This document shows, piece by piece, positions 52,809 to 62,066 of a stretch of 64,000 bases of DNA. Under the pieces are notes generated by a model that saw only the letters and a program-made list of their open reading frames with translations, was not told the origin of the DNA and made no database searches. Source of the stretch: JBHEBG01 sp046557915 (lineage in GTDB: Bacteria; Bacteroidota; Bacteroidia; Flavobacteriales; Flavobacteriaceae); NCBI RefSeq assembly GCF_046557915.1, contig NZ_JBHEBG010000003.1:248001-312000 (forward strand), written 5' to 3'. The position numbers and the translations under genes were made by a program. The stretch's first letter is position 1. Every line of letters begins with the position of its first letter.

Positions 52809-55775
52809 ATGCAAAATAAAGGACTTATAAAGCTTTTTGCTTTCTTGTTTGGGATAGTAAGTATCTATCAATTATCCTATACTTTTATTACCAGTAAAGT
52901 TGAAAAGGAAGCTGAAGTCTTTGCAACTAATAGTGTTTCTGAGACTGAAGAGGATTATGTTGCCAAGAGAGAGGCGTTGGAAGCCCGTTATTTGGATTCC
53001 ATTGGTAAAAATTCCATTTTAGGATATACGGATTACAATGAAGCCAAAAAGAAGGAACTGAACAAAGGTCTAGACCTTAAGGGAGGAATTAATGTTACGC
53101 TTCAAATATCCGTAAAAGATATTTTAAAAGGTTTGGCCAACAATACCAAAAACCCCATTTTCAATAAAGCATTGGCTGATGCGGATATTGCATCACAAAG
53201 TAGTGACAACACTTATCTGGAATTGTTTTTTGATGCCTTCGATCAAATAAAAGGCGATGCCAAACTTGCATCCCCCGATATCTTTGCAAACAAAGGGTTG
53301 AGCGATGTAGTTAATTTTCAGATGACCGATGATGAAGTAAAGCCTATTATTAGAACTAAAATAGACGAATCCATAGTTTCTGCCTTTGAGGTATTGCGAG
53401 AGCGTATCGATGGTTTTGGGGTTACACAACCCAATATACAACGCGAAGGCAATTCTGGTCGTATTTTGGTTGAACTTCCAGGCGCAAGGGATATAGCCAG
53501 AGCGCAAAATCTACTTTCCAGCACGGCTCAATTAGAATTCTGGGAAACGTACCCAAATAATGATCAAAGTCTTAATGCCTTTTTTGGTGCGGCGAACGAG
53601 AGATTAAAATCCTTGGTAGATGTTAGCCAGGAAGAACCTATAAAGGAAGAATCGGAAATAGATTCATTACTATCCGATGTTTCGCAAGATTCTTTGGATC
53701 TTGCTAGTCAGGTAAACCCCCTATTCGATTTAATACAGGGCCAAGCCGCTAGCTATGCAACCTATACTTTTGCCATAAAAGATACCGCTACGGTTGGGGC
53801 ATATCTTAGAATGCCGGAAATAAGGCGTTTACTTCCCCCCGATGTTCAATTTGCAAAGTTCGTTTGGGAAAGACCACCAACGAAAGAAACCGAAGTAGTG
53901 GGCCTTTATGCCCTAAAATCAAATCGTGATGGTACTCCAAGGATAAGTGGCGATGTGGTTAGTGATGCCAGGTCCCAATTTGATCAATTCAACAGACCGG
54001 CTATTGGAATGGACATGAATGTAAGAGGGGCCAAGCTTTGGGAGAAATTGACCAATGAGGCAAATCTAAACAATACAGGAATAGCTATTGTTCTGGATAA
54101 CAAAGTGTACACGGCACCAGGAGTTTCGCAACCTGGAGGTATATCTGGTGGTAGTTCCGAGATTACAGGAACTTTTACCGTAAATGAAACCAAAGATATC
54201 GCAAACGTATTACGAGCAGGTAAACTACCTGCTTCTGCAGAGATAATACAATCGGAAATTGTAGGACCATCACTAGGACAGGAAGCTATTGATAGTGGCT
54301 TTAAATCCTTTATGATAGCTATGGCCATCGTATTACTGTGGATGATATTCTACTATGGCAAAGCCGGAATCTTTGCCGATATCGCCCTACTATTAAACAT
54401 ACTGCTGATTTTTGGCGTGTTGGTAAGCTTAAATGCCGTACTAACTTTACCGGGAATCGCAGGTATAGTATTGACCATAGGTATGTCGGTGGATGCCAAC
54501 GTACTTATTTTTGAAAGGATAAAAGAGGAATTGGCCAAAGGAAAAGGAAAAGGAGAGGCCATATCGGATGGTTTTGCCAATGCATTGTCTTCCATTTTGG
54601 ATGCCAACGTTACCACCGGGCTTACCGCCCTAATCCTATTTTTGTTTGGATCCGGGCCTATTAAAGGTTTTGCAACAACTTTACTTATAGGTATCGTTAC
54701 CTCTTTGTTTACCGCAATATTCATTACAAGATTGTTAGTAGACTGGTATATAAGCGGAAAAGGAAGAACCCTGGATTTTTCTACAGGTATTACCAAAAAC
54801 CTGTTCAGAAATATGAACATTAATTTCTTGAGCAAACGAAAAATCGCCTATGTAGTGTCTACTATTTTGGTTGGTATAGGGTTATTCTCCCTAATTACTC
54901 AAGGCTTACAGCAAGGGGTAGACTTTGTTGGGGGACGTTCTTATCAGGTAAGGTTCGAAAAAATAGTGAACCCCTCCGAGATTGCCTCCGAGCTTAATAC
55001 GGTCTTTGGTAGTGGTACCAATGTAAAAACGTATGGCGATGGTAATCAAATTAAAATTACTACACCTTATAAGGTAGACGTTGAAGGGATTGAAGTAGAT
55101 AATGAGATTCAAAATAAGTTGTATACATCCTTACAAAAATATTTGCCGGACGGTATTGCCTATGAAGATTTTATCAGCGGTGGAGATGGCACCCCTATTG
55201 GTATATTGCAATCCGTAAAGGTAGGCCCTACCATTGCAGATGATATTAAGAACAATGCCTTTTTGGCTATAATCGGTTCTTTGGCGGTAGTGTTTTTATA
55301 CATTTTATTGCGTTTCCGTAGATGGCAATTTTCTCTTGGTGCGGTAGCTGCGGTTTTTCATGATGTGTTGATTGTATTGGGAATCTTTTCATTGACCGGC
55401 AAGATAATGCCTTTCAATATGGAGATCGATCAGGCGTTTATTGCCGCCATCCTTACCGTAATTGGATATTCCTTGAACGATACTGTGGTAGTTTTTGATA
55501 GAATTCGGGAAATAGTCAATGAAAGAGGATGGAAATCTGGTAAGAACGTAAATTTGGCCTTAAACAGTACATTGAGTAGAACGCTAAATACATCGCTTAC
55601 TACTTTGGTAGTGTTATTGGCCATATTTGTATTTGGTGGAGAATCTTTACGCGGATTTATGTTCGCCATGATTGTAGGTATTATTGTGGGTACCTATTCT
55701 TCTTTGTTCATTGCTACACCGGTAATGTTCGATACCCTTAAAAGAAAATTCAGGACTGGGGGAGAAGAGGCATAA
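52809..55775 (+). CDS. secDF: Fused protein translocase subunit SecDF
   Basis: Proton-driven accessory subunit that helps pull exported proteins through SecYEG. One 988-aa chain joins SecD and SecF, each with six helices. The SecD half has the large periplasmic domain, with YNEAKKKELNKGLDLKGGINVTL and EVLRERIDGFGV, then the helices containing GIVLTIGMSVDANVLIFERIKEEL. The SecF half follows (KRKIAYVVSTILVGIGLFSLI, DFVGGRSYQVRF) with GYSLNDTVVVFDRIRE. The first periplasmic region is longer than in E. coli, with an acidic insert around residues 275-300. It ends in a bidirectional terminator. Confidence 0.97.
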   Translation: MQNKGLIKLFAFLFGIVSIYQLSYTFITSKVEKEAEVFATNSVSETEEDYVAKREALEARYLDSIGKNSILGYTDYNEAKKKELNKGLDLKGGINVTLQISVKDILKGLANNTKNPIFNKALADADIASQSSDNTYLELFFDAFDQIKGDAKLASPDIFANKGLSDVVNFQMTDDEVKPIIRTKIDESIVSAFEVLRERIDGFGVTQPNIQREGNSGRILVELPGARDIARAQNLLSSTAQLEFWETYPNNDQSLNAFFGAANERLKSLVDVSQEEPIKEESEIDSLLSDVSQDSLDLASQVNPLFDLIQGQAASYATYTFAIKDTATVGAYLRMPEIRRLLPPDVQFAKFVWERPPTKETEVVGLYALKSNRDGTPRISGDVVSDARSQFDQFNRPAIGMDMNVRGAKLWEKLTNEANLNNTGIAIVLDNKVYTAPGVSQPGGISGGSSEITGTFTVNETKDIANVLRAGKLPASAEIIQSEIVGPSLGQEAIDSGFKSFMIAMAIVLLWMIFYYGKAGIFADIALLLNILLIFGVLVSLNAVLTLPGIAGIVLTIGMSVDANVLIFERIKEELAKGKGKGEAISDGFANALSSILDANVTTGLTALILFLFGSGPIKGFATTLLIGIVTSLFTAIFITRLLVDWYISGKGRTLDFSTGITKNLFRNMNINFLSKRKIAYVVSTILVGIGLFSLITQGLQQGVDFVGGRSYQVRFEKIVNPSEIASELNTVFGSGTNVKTYGDGNQIKITTPYKVDVEGIEVDNEIQNKLYTSLQKYLPDGIAYEDFISGGDGTPIGILQSVKVGPTIADDIKNNAFLAIIGSLAVVFLYILLRFRRWQFSLGAVAAVFHDVLIVLGIFSLTGKIMPFNMEIDQAFIAAILTVIGYSLNDTVVVFDRIREIVNERGWKSGKNVNLALNSTLSRTLNTSLTTLVVLLAIFVFGGESLRGFMFAMIVGIIVGTYSSLFIATPVMFDTLKRKFRTGGEEA

Positions 55776-55795
55776 AACAAAAACCTAAAATATAC

Positions 55796-55838
55796 AAAGA
55801 GCCACTATGCTGACAAACAAAGATAGTGGCTCTTTTTA
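55796..55838. terminator. Bidirectional terminator between secDF and the ABC ATPase gene
   Basis: A perfect 13-bp stem (55796-55808 with 55823-55835) has a 14-nt loop and a T run. The - strand gene stops at 55836, directly against it. Confidence 0.88.
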
Positions 55839-57080
55839 GTTGCGTACTTTCCCTACAGAGCCTTTATCCGTCATGTGCAGGTCGTAAATGAAATTGGGGG
55901 TCAACCCTTTTTCTTGTCGATGCGACACAAATATTATCGCAGTTTTGCTTTCTTGGGCTATTTTGTTGGTTAAAGCCACAAACAGGGCCGCGCTATGATC
56001 GTCTAACCCAGCGGTAGGTTCATCTAGAATAAGTAACAACGGATGCTTTATCATAGCTCTAGTAGTCATCACCAAACGCTGCTGCCCCATGGAAAGATCG
56101 TGGAAATACGTATTTCTTAGTTCCCACATGCCAATTAAAAGCAACCAATCTTTAGCTAACCTAAATTCGGCATCGGTAGGTTTTACGTAGAGGCCCACGG
56201 AATCATGAACTCCCGATATCAACATATTCTCTACAGTATGATGGCCAGAGAATTTATCCGTCATGGCGGGTGTGAAGTATCCAATTTTTTTCTTTATATC
56301 CCAAATACTCTCCCCACTTCCCTTCTTAACATCAAAAATATAGAGATCCTGTCCGTAGCCCTTACTATTTTCACCTGTAACCATAGACAGCAATGTTGTT
56401 TTACCACTTCCGTTTTTTCCTACCAATTGCCAAAATTGTCCAGGCTTTATTTCCCAATTTATGTTTTGTAAGATGGGTTTGTCCCCATAGCTCACGGAAA
56501 CGTTCCTTAAATCTATCAATACATCCGAGTCGTAATCAAAAGGATGCAAGGGCAAGGGAATACTGCCTTCAAAAAAGACTGTTTCTTCTTCACTACCTTT
56601 CTCCACCGTGATTTGGTCCACAACAAGTTTTTTGCCTTCAAGGGTAATTAAATTGGTGACAAATGGTAGCAGATCTATTTTTCGACTAATTAGTTGAACA
56701 ATAGTAGTGTTTTGCGAAATATCATTTAAAAGGTTCGCCAGGTTGCTTTGGGAAGCAACATCCAAATTGTCGAAAGGGTTGTCCAAAATCAGAAAATCTG
56801 GTTTCACCTGTAGTAGGTGACGCAGTAAGGCTTTTTTTTGCTCCCCACTCGACATGGATTTTAAACTTTGTGGGGTATTGGAGGTTATTATTTTTGTATC
56901 GTGGCGTTCTTCTTCGTCTATGAACCGATGTAATGCCAATTTTGAAAAAAGGGCTCCCTTTAACCCGCTGAGTTCCTCAAAATATGATGTTTCCGGACGC
57001 CCTTCCAACAGCGTATCAATGAAACCTGCCTTATCCGATCGGTTGTCAATAAAAATGCCCCAATGTTTTCTGTTGCCCAT
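55836..57080 (-). CDS. Double ABC ATPase (ModF/PhrA-like) with degenerate first nucleotide site
   Basis: A 414-aa soluble protein with two ABC ATPase halves and no membrane domain. The N-terminal half keeps a signature (MSSGEQKKALLRHLL, 76-90) and Walker B (FLILDNPFDNLD, 96-107). At the Walker A place it reads IDNRSDKAGFIDTLL, so the GxxxxGKT loop is lost. The C-terminal half is complete: GKNGSGKTT at 221-229, signature LSMGQQRLVM, LLLILDEPTAGLDD and the FVSHR switch histidine. The arrangement resembles ModF/PhrA, whose role may be in molybdate handling or translation. It is the last gene of a - strand run. Confidence 0.85.
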   Translation of the reverse strand: MGNRKHWGIFIDNRSDKAGFIDTLLEGRPETSYFEELSGLKGALFSKLALHRFIDEEERHDTKIITSNTPQSLKSMSSGEQKKALLRHLLQVKPDFLILDNPFDNLDVASQSNLANLLNDISQNTTIVQLISRKIDLLPFVTNLITLEGKKLVVDQITVEKGSEEETVFFEGSIPLPLHPFDYDSDVLIDLRNVSVSYGDKPILQNINWEIKPGQFWQLVGKNGSGKTTLLSMVTGENSKGYGQDLYIFDVKKGSGESIWDIKKKIGYFTPAMTDKFSGHHTVENMLISGVHDSVGLYVKPTDAEFRLAKDWLLLIGMWELRNTYFHDLSMGQQRLVMTTRAMIKHPLLLILDEPTAGLDDHSAALFVALTNKIAQESKTAIIFVSHRQEKGLTPNFIYDLHMTDKGSVGKVRN

Positions 57081-57137
57081 AAACCGCTAATTGCCTACTA
57101 AGTTATACTTTGCCCATTAAAGCCAAAAATGTGATTT

Positions 57138-57674
57138 TTACCTATTTTTAACCCTAAATATATGCACGGGATTGTCTTTATACCTAGTTGTCTTGTCCAA
57201 AAACATTCCATTGTTGCGGGCTACTTTTTGCGAAGCCATATTGTCTACCTGAATTATGGATATCAATGAATTGTTCGCAAATTTTAAATGTAACTCCTTG
57301 TCAAAGGCATATTGTTTACATTTTATGGCCGCTTCCGTAGCATAACCTTGGGACCAATATTGAGGTAATATGGAATATCCGATTTCCAATTCTTCCAAGC
57401 CATCTACCTGTTGTATTAGCAATCCGCAGAGTCCTATGAGCTTTCCACTGGTTTTGTTGACAAGCGCGTTCATTCCACCTAGATCGTTTTTATAGCGATA
57501 GAATATCTGTTCAAATTGTTGTTCACATGCTATAACGGGATCGGCGTGTATGCCTGTCCAGAATTCCGTACTTAGAGGTTCTTTATGAAATGGAAGCCAA
57601 GTATCAAAATCGGTTTGCGTTACTTTCCTAAATAACAACCTATCCGTTTCCTCGCCTTCAAGAAGATACCCCAT
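57138..57674 (-). CDS. GNAT-family N-acetyltransferase (RimJ/RimL-like)
   Basis: A 178-aa cytosolic acetyltransferase. The N-terminal ETDRLLFRKVTQTDFDTWLPFH is the RimJ/RimL-type opening. GLCGLLIQQVDGLEELEIGYSILPQYWSQGYATEA contains the acetyl-CoA loop (SQGYATEA). ISIIQVDNMASQKVARNNGM is the usual end of the fold. It may acetylate a protein N-terminus or a small molecule; the target cannot be told. It lies 57 nt from the ABC gene and 16 nt from the DUF192 gene on the same strand. Confidence 0.92.
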   Translation of the reverse strand: MGYLLEGEETDRLLFRKVTQTDFDTWLPFHKEPLSTEFWTGIHADPVIACEQQFEQIFYRYKNDLGGMNALVNKTSGKLIGLCGLLIQQVDGLEELEIGYSILPQYWSQGYATEAAIKCKQYAFDKELHLKFANNSLISIIQVDNMASQKVARNNGMFLDKTTRYKDNPVHIFRVKNR

Positions 57675-57690
57675 AATTTGCTGTAATACA

Positions 57691-58182
57691 CTAGTTTCTC
57701 GTGAATTCTACGCGGTCACCCACTTCAAGAGACCACTTTTCAGCTAGCCCCGCATTAATTTCCAAAACATATTGTACTGGCACTTTAGAAGAAAGACCAG
57801 TTTCGTCTAAAGGCTTGGCATTCTCTTGAAAACTGGCTATATGCAGGTTTTCGTCCAGAAAAATAAGATCAAGGGCTATTTCTGTATTTTTCATGTAAAA
57901 CGAATGCATTTCCACATCTGGGAATATAAACAGCATGCCCTGGTTTTCTGCCATGGCATTTCGGTACATAAGCCCAGTTTGGGTCTCGTAGTCCGTTTCG
58001 GCAATTTCGATGTTCAATTTGGTAAGGACGGTATCTGTTTGTCCCCTGTAGACCATAAGTTCTCCTTCCTTGGTAAAGGTTATGGGCGCAGTGCTTATTA
58101 CTTTTTTAGGTTCTTCTTTACAGGCGCCCAATATAAACAAAACTGCTAGCAATAAATATGCCCCGGATTTTATCTTTGTCAT
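57691..58182 (-). CDS. DUF192-family lipoprotein
   Basis: A 163-aa protein with a lipoprotein signal (LLLAVLFILGACKEE). The DUF192 core is present: LNIEIAETDYETQTGLMYRNAMAENQGMLFIF, MHSFYMKNTEIALDLIFLDEN and VPVQYVLEINAGLAEKWSLEVGDRVEF. The family is a small beta-rich domain of unknown function, found in the envelope. It sits between the GNAT and lgt genes with 16 and 18 nt spacing, so these genes likely share a transcript. Confidence 0.92.
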   Translation of the reverse strand: MTKIKSGAYLLLAVLFILGACKEEPKKVISTAPITFTKEGELMVYRGQTDTVLTKLNIEIAETDYETQTGLMYRNAMAENQGMLFIFPDVEMHSFYMKNTEIALDLIFLDENLHIASFQENAKPLDETGLSSKVPVQYVLEINAGLAEKWSLEVGDRVEFTRN

Positions 58183-58200
58183 TGGGATGCTAATAGATTT

Positions 58201-59166
58201 TTATGAAGTTACAGTTTTTGAGGGTCTAAACATAAAGTACAGTCCAACCGCAATAAATGGTATGCTGAGCCATTGCCCTGTAGATAAAAGTCCCAGTGAT
58301 TCCTCAAAGCCACCTTGGCTTTTCTTTACAAATTCTACAAAGAAACGGATCGTCCACAACAACACCAGAAAAAGTCCGAACAGAAAACCTAATTTCAGTT
58401 TTTTATCTGTTTTCCAATAGAGGTAGTAGAGGATGGCGAAGACAAAAATATAGCAAACACCTTCATATAACTGGGCAGGATGTCTGTAAGGAATAGCTTC
58501 GAGATACTCTGAAAACCTTGGGTCTTTTTCTATGAGGTCGTATGCGGCATTAACGGATTTTTCTTTGGTAATGGCTAAAGCTTTAGATGCGGGCATATCA
58601 TCGGAATCTCGAAGAAAACGCGTAGCAAAAACAAAAGACTTATCAACTATTTTCCCATTGATTTCGGAGTTAAAAAAATTACCCAAACGTACACAGAACG
58701 CCCCTATAGAAACCGGGATAACCACTTTGTCCAGTATACCCAGTATTTTAAATTCGGGATATTTTTTTACATAAAGGTACATGGCTATAATTATACCAAT
58801 AGCCGCACCATGACTCGCCAAGCCGGTGAAACCGGTAAACTCGTATCCGTTTATCAATCCAAACAAAGTACTACCCGCTCTTTCCCGTATAGGCAGCAGT
58901 ATTTCCAAAAGATGGTTTTTGTAATAAGGCCAATCATAAAAGAATACATGTCCTAGGCGTGCACCCAACATAGTTGCTAGAAGGGTATGGATAAAAAGGG
59001 AATCTAACTGTTCTACAGACTTTTTTTCATTCAAAAAAATCTTTTTCGTTAGATACCACCCTAGGGCAAAGGCCACAATCCAAAGTAAATTATAATATTT
59101 TATTTGTAGGACGCCTAGATTAAAAAGTGTCTCATCTGGGTTCCAGGTAATGCCTAAAAAGTACAT
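58201..59166 (-). CDS. lgt: Phosphatidylglycerol--prolipoprotein diacylglyceryl transferase
   Basis: Attaches diacylglycerol to the Cys of prolipoproteins, the first step in maturing the many lipoproteins of this organism. The 321-aa polytopic membrane protein has about seven helices. It has GLASHGAAIGIIIAMYLYVKK with the conserved HG, and the Lgt signature RLGNFFNSEINGK. YRHPAQLYEGVCYIFVF and the C-terminal FFVEFVK...STGQWLSIPF complete it. Its length is slightly above the E. coli enzyme (291 aa), with an insert around residues 180-215. Confidence 0.95.
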   Translation of the reverse strand: MYFLGITWNPDETLFNLGVLQIKYYNLLWIVAFALGWYLTKKIFLNEKKSVEQLDSLFIHTLLATMLGARLGHVFFYDWPYYKNHLLEILLPIRERAGSTLFGLINGYEFTGFTGLASHGAAIGIIIAMYLYVKKYPEFKILGILDKVVIPVSIGAFCVRLGNFFNSEINGKIVDKSFVFATRFLRDSDDMPASKALAITKEKSVNAAYDLIEKDPRFSEYLEAIPYRHPAQLYEGVCYIFVFAILYYLYWKTDKKLKLGFLFGLFLVLLWTIRFFVEFVKKSQGGFEESLGLLSTGQWLSIPFIAVGLYFMFRPSKTVTS

Positions 59167-59280
59167 TCGCTTTTGTTTTTAAGTGGCTAAGATAAGTAAA
59201 TACTGTATTAGTAATTGTTATTTTATAGTCAGTGTTCCAGATTTAACGGACATTAAGTATTAAGACATGCTTTTAGGCTT

Positions 59281-59502
59281 TTAAGGTACCGGATCATATC
59301 CTTTTCCACCCCAAGGATGGCAACTAAAAATACGTTTTAAGGCAAGCCACCCGCCTTTGAAAAGGCCATGTTTCTTTAAGGCTTCCAGGGTATATTGAGA
59401 ACAGGTGGGTGAATAGCGGCATGTCGCCGGTGTAAGGGGCGAAATCAATAACTGATAGATTTTTACCAGAAAAATAAAAGGGGCTATCAGAATTTTTTTC
59501 AT
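59281..59502 (-). CDS. yidD: Membrane protein insertion efficiency factor YidD
   Basis: A 73-aa protein with the family core CRYSPTCSQYTLEALKKHG, FKGGWLALKRIFSCHPWGG and GYDPVP at the C-terminus. The N-terminal amphipathic helix (LIAPFIFLVKIYQLLISPL) binds the inner membrane, and the protein helps YidC-dependent insertion. The small size and position 82 nt upstream of cysS on the same strand are normal. Here it lies next to lgt rather than next to rpmH-rnpA as in many bacteria. Confidence 0.95.
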   Translation of the reverse strand: MKKILIAPFIFLVKIYQLLISPLTPATCRYSPTCSQYTLEALKKHGLFKGGWLALKRIFSCHPWGGKGYDPVP

Positions 59503-59584
59503 TTTACACCAAATGGATTCTATGGCAATCTGCTATTCAGTTTTATATTGGTTGCAACGTTGACCGTTACAAGACCCTACCCGC

Positions 59585-61081
59585 TTAAGAAACGCTAAAG
59601 GTGGTGCCATCCTTGCCATCTTTAAGTTGTATGCCCATACCCGCCAATTGATCTCTTATTTTATCGGAGGTGGCAAAATCTTTGTTGTTACGCGCTTGGT
59701 TACGAAGCTCTATTAACAGATCTACAACACCAGAAAGTTTGTCAGAGTCCATGTCAGAGTCAGAGGACTGCTCTAGTCCCAAAATATCGAAGACAAAGTT
59801 ATACATGCTTTCCTGCAATAAAGCTTTGTCCTCAGATGTAATATTTTCTTCTCCTTCTTTAATAAGATTGATATGTTTAACGGCCTCGAACAGATGGGCT
59901 ATAAGCATTGGGGTATTAAAATCATCGTTCATGGCGTCATAGCATTTTTGTATCCAAGCGGCAACATCAAAAGCCGAAGTATTAGATTCTTTACCTGTCT
60001 TTGCAGTAAGACCTTCCAATACTGTTACAGCTTCCATTAATTTGTTGTATCCTTTTTCGGAGGCCAAAAGGGCATCGTTGCTGATGTCCAAAATACTGGT
60101 ATAATGTGCTTGCATCATAAAAAAGCGTACAGAGGAGGGAGAAAAAGGCTTGCTAAGCACGTCGTTTTCGCCCGAAAATATTTCTAAGGGTAAGATGTTA
60201 TTACCCGTTGACTTCGCCATTTTTTTACCATTTAAGGTCAACATATTGGCATGGAGCCAATACTTAACCGGCGAATGCCCATTACTGGCTTCGGCTTGGG
60301 CAATTTCACATTCGTGGTGTGGAAATTTAAGATCCATACCACCACCGTGTATATCAAAAGTATCGCCCAAGTATTTGATGCTCATAGCAGTACATTCTAA
60401 ATGCCAACCTGGGAACCCATCTCCCCAAATAGATGGCCAACGCATAATATGCTGGGGTTCTGCTTTTTTCCATAAAGCAAAATCTTGCGGGCTCTTTTTT
60501 TCTTCCTGAGCGGAAAGCTTTCTGGTATTGGCGATCATATCTTCCAATTTTCTGCCGCTTAGCTTTCCGTATTCGTGATCTTTATTAAACTTCTTTACGT
60601 CAAAATAAACCGATCCGTTGACCACATAGGCATATCCTTTGTCCAGGATATCTTTTATGATCTCCATTTGCTCAATAATATGACCGGTAGCCGTAGGTTC
60701 TATACTTGGTGGCAAAAAATTGAATTTTCTAAGGATATTGTGAAAATCAACAGTATACCTGTGTACCACCTCCATGGGTTCTAGCTGCTCTAACCTGGCT
60801 TTTTTTGCAATTTTGTCTTCCCCGTCCTCAGCATCGTTTTCCAAATGACCGGCATCTGTAATATTCCTTACATACCTTACTTTGTAACCCAAATGTTTAA
60901 GATATCTAAAGATCATGTCGAATGACATAAACGTACGGCAATTTCCCAAGTGTACATTGCTGTATACCGTAGGGCCGCACACATACATGCCTACGTAACC
61001 TTCGTTAATGGGTTCAAAAACTTCTTTTTTGCTAGATAGGGAATTGTATACTTTAAGTTGTTGGGTTTTGTATAATTGCAT
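59585..61081 (-). CDS. cysS: Cysteinyl-tRNA synthetase
   Basis: Charges tRNA-Cys. It is a class I synthetase of 498 aa. The HIGH-type motif is HLGN at 44-47 within VCGPTVYSNVHLGNCRTF. The zinc-binding Cys35 is in MYVCGPT, with further ligands in the WHLECTAMS and GGMDLKFPHHECEIAQ regions. The KMSKS loop reads KKMAKSTGN. A C-terminal DALR-like helical domain ends with the RDQLAGMGIQLKDGKDG segment. It is the third gene in a tight - strand run, 14 nt downstream of folE. Confidence 0.97.
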   Translation of the reverse strand: MQLYKTQQLKVYNSLSSKKEVFEPINEGYVGMYVCGPTVYSNVHLGNCRTFMSFDMIFRYLKHLGYKVRYVRNITDAGHLENDAEDGEDKIAKKARLEQLEPMEVVHRYTVDFHNILRKFNFLPPSIEPTATGHIIEQMEIIKDILDKGYAYVVNGSVYFDVKKFNKDHEYGKLSGRKLEDMIANTRKLSAQEEKKSPQDFALWKKAEPQHIMRWPSIWGDGFPGWHLECTAMSIKYLGDTFDIHGGGMDLKFPHHECEIAQAEASNGHSPVKYWLHANMLTLNGKKMAKSTGNNILPLEIFSGENDVLSKPFSPSSVRFFMMQAHYTSILDISNDALLASEKGYNKLMEAVTVLEGLTAKTGKESNTSAFDVAAWIQKCYDAMNDDFNTPMLIAHLFEAVKHINLIKEGEENITSEDKALLQESMYNFVFDILGLEQSSDSDMDSDKLSGVVDLLIELRNQARNNKDFATSDKIRDQLAGMGIQLKDGKDGTTFSVS

Positions 61082-61095
61082 TTTGGTTAAAACAA

Positions 61096-61776
61096 TTAAA
61101 AATTGGTATCAAGATTAATGTAGTCCAAAAACTCCCTGCGTACCGCTTCTTCCTTAAATTTTCCACCGTATTCGGCCGTAACCGTACTGCTTTCAATATC
61201 GCGAATACCCCTAGAATTTACACATAGATGTTTGGCATCTATAACGCAAGCAACATTGTCCGTGCCCAGTACTTGCTGTAATTCCTTTACAATTTGAATG
61301 TTTAGACGTTCTTGTACCTGTGGTCTTTTGGCGTAGTAATCCACAATGCGGTTCATTTTTGAAAGCCCCACTACAGTACCTTTAGAAATATAGGCTACAT
61401 GGGCCTTACCAACAATAGGCAGTAAATGGTGTTCGCAGGTAGAATAGAGGGTAATGTTCTTTTCTACCAACATCTCCCCGTATTTATATTTGTTTTTAAA
61501 TGTGGAGGATTTTGGCTTGCGCTTGGGGTGTAGTCCCCCGAAAATTTCTTTTACAAACATTTTGGCAACTCTATTGGGTGTGCCACTTAGACTATCATCC
61601 TCTAGGTCTAATCCCAGTGTTTGCATTATCTCCCTAACGTTGTTGCGTATTGCCGTTATTTTTTCTTCGTCCGTTAAAAGGAAAGCATCCTTTCTTAGGG
61701 GTGTATCACCAGATGTGGAAACATGGCCGTTTCCAATTTCATCAAAATGTTCTTCCGTTGTGCTGTCCAATTTCAT
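61096..61776 (-). CDS. folE: GTP cyclohydrolase I
   Basis: Converts GTP to 7,8-dihydroneopterin triphosphate, the first step of folate synthesis. The 226-aa protein contains the zinc-site block STCEHHLLPIVGKAHVAYI and the active-site VDYYAKRPQVQERLNIQIV. The second zinc ligand Cys lies in ACVIDAKHLCVNSRGIRD. The N-terminal 45 residues (NGHVSTSGDTPLRKDAF) are longer than the E. coli enzyme but common in Bacteroidota. It is the first gene of the folE-cysS pair and is divergent from the T9SS gene. Confidence 0.96.
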   Translation of the reverse strand: MKLDSTTEEHFDEIGNGHVSTSGDTPLRKDAFLLTDEEKITAIRNNVREIMQTLGLDLEDDSLSGTPNRVAKMFVKEIFGGLHPKRKPKSSTFKNKYKYGEMLVEKNITLYSTCEHHLLPIVGKAHVAYISKGTVVGLSKMNRIVDYYAKRPQVQERLNIQIVKELQQVLGTDNVACVIDAKHLCVNSRGIRDIESSTVTAEYGGKFKEEAVRREFLDYINLDTNF

Positions 61777-62066
61777 AGTTCGATACTATTTAATTATCCA
61801 TTGATGTGTTAACCAAAAAGATGGATCCCCAAAATAAGTGGGGAAGGCTTTCTGTAAACCAAGGTTGTTGATAAAAAACAGCTTATTCAACAACGCTAAG
61901 TGCTTGGCCCATTTTTCTTTTTAAACCATCTTAAATGGGGCTTAAGCAAGGAGCAAAGATATACATTATATAGCACTTAATACCATGTTTACGGTGTTAC
62001 ACAACATAAATTAGTGTTAACGCCGAGCAGTATCTAGTTTTATATCATCCAAACCCATGCCTACCA
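61777..62066. other. Divergent intergenic region between folE and the T9SS-secreted protein gene
   Basis: No gene is visible. An imperfect inverted repeat GTTGTTGATAA (61864-61874) with TTATTCAACAAC (61883-61894) could form a hairpin. The promoters of both flanking genes must lie here, but I see no clear TAnnTTTG box. Confidence 0.5.
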
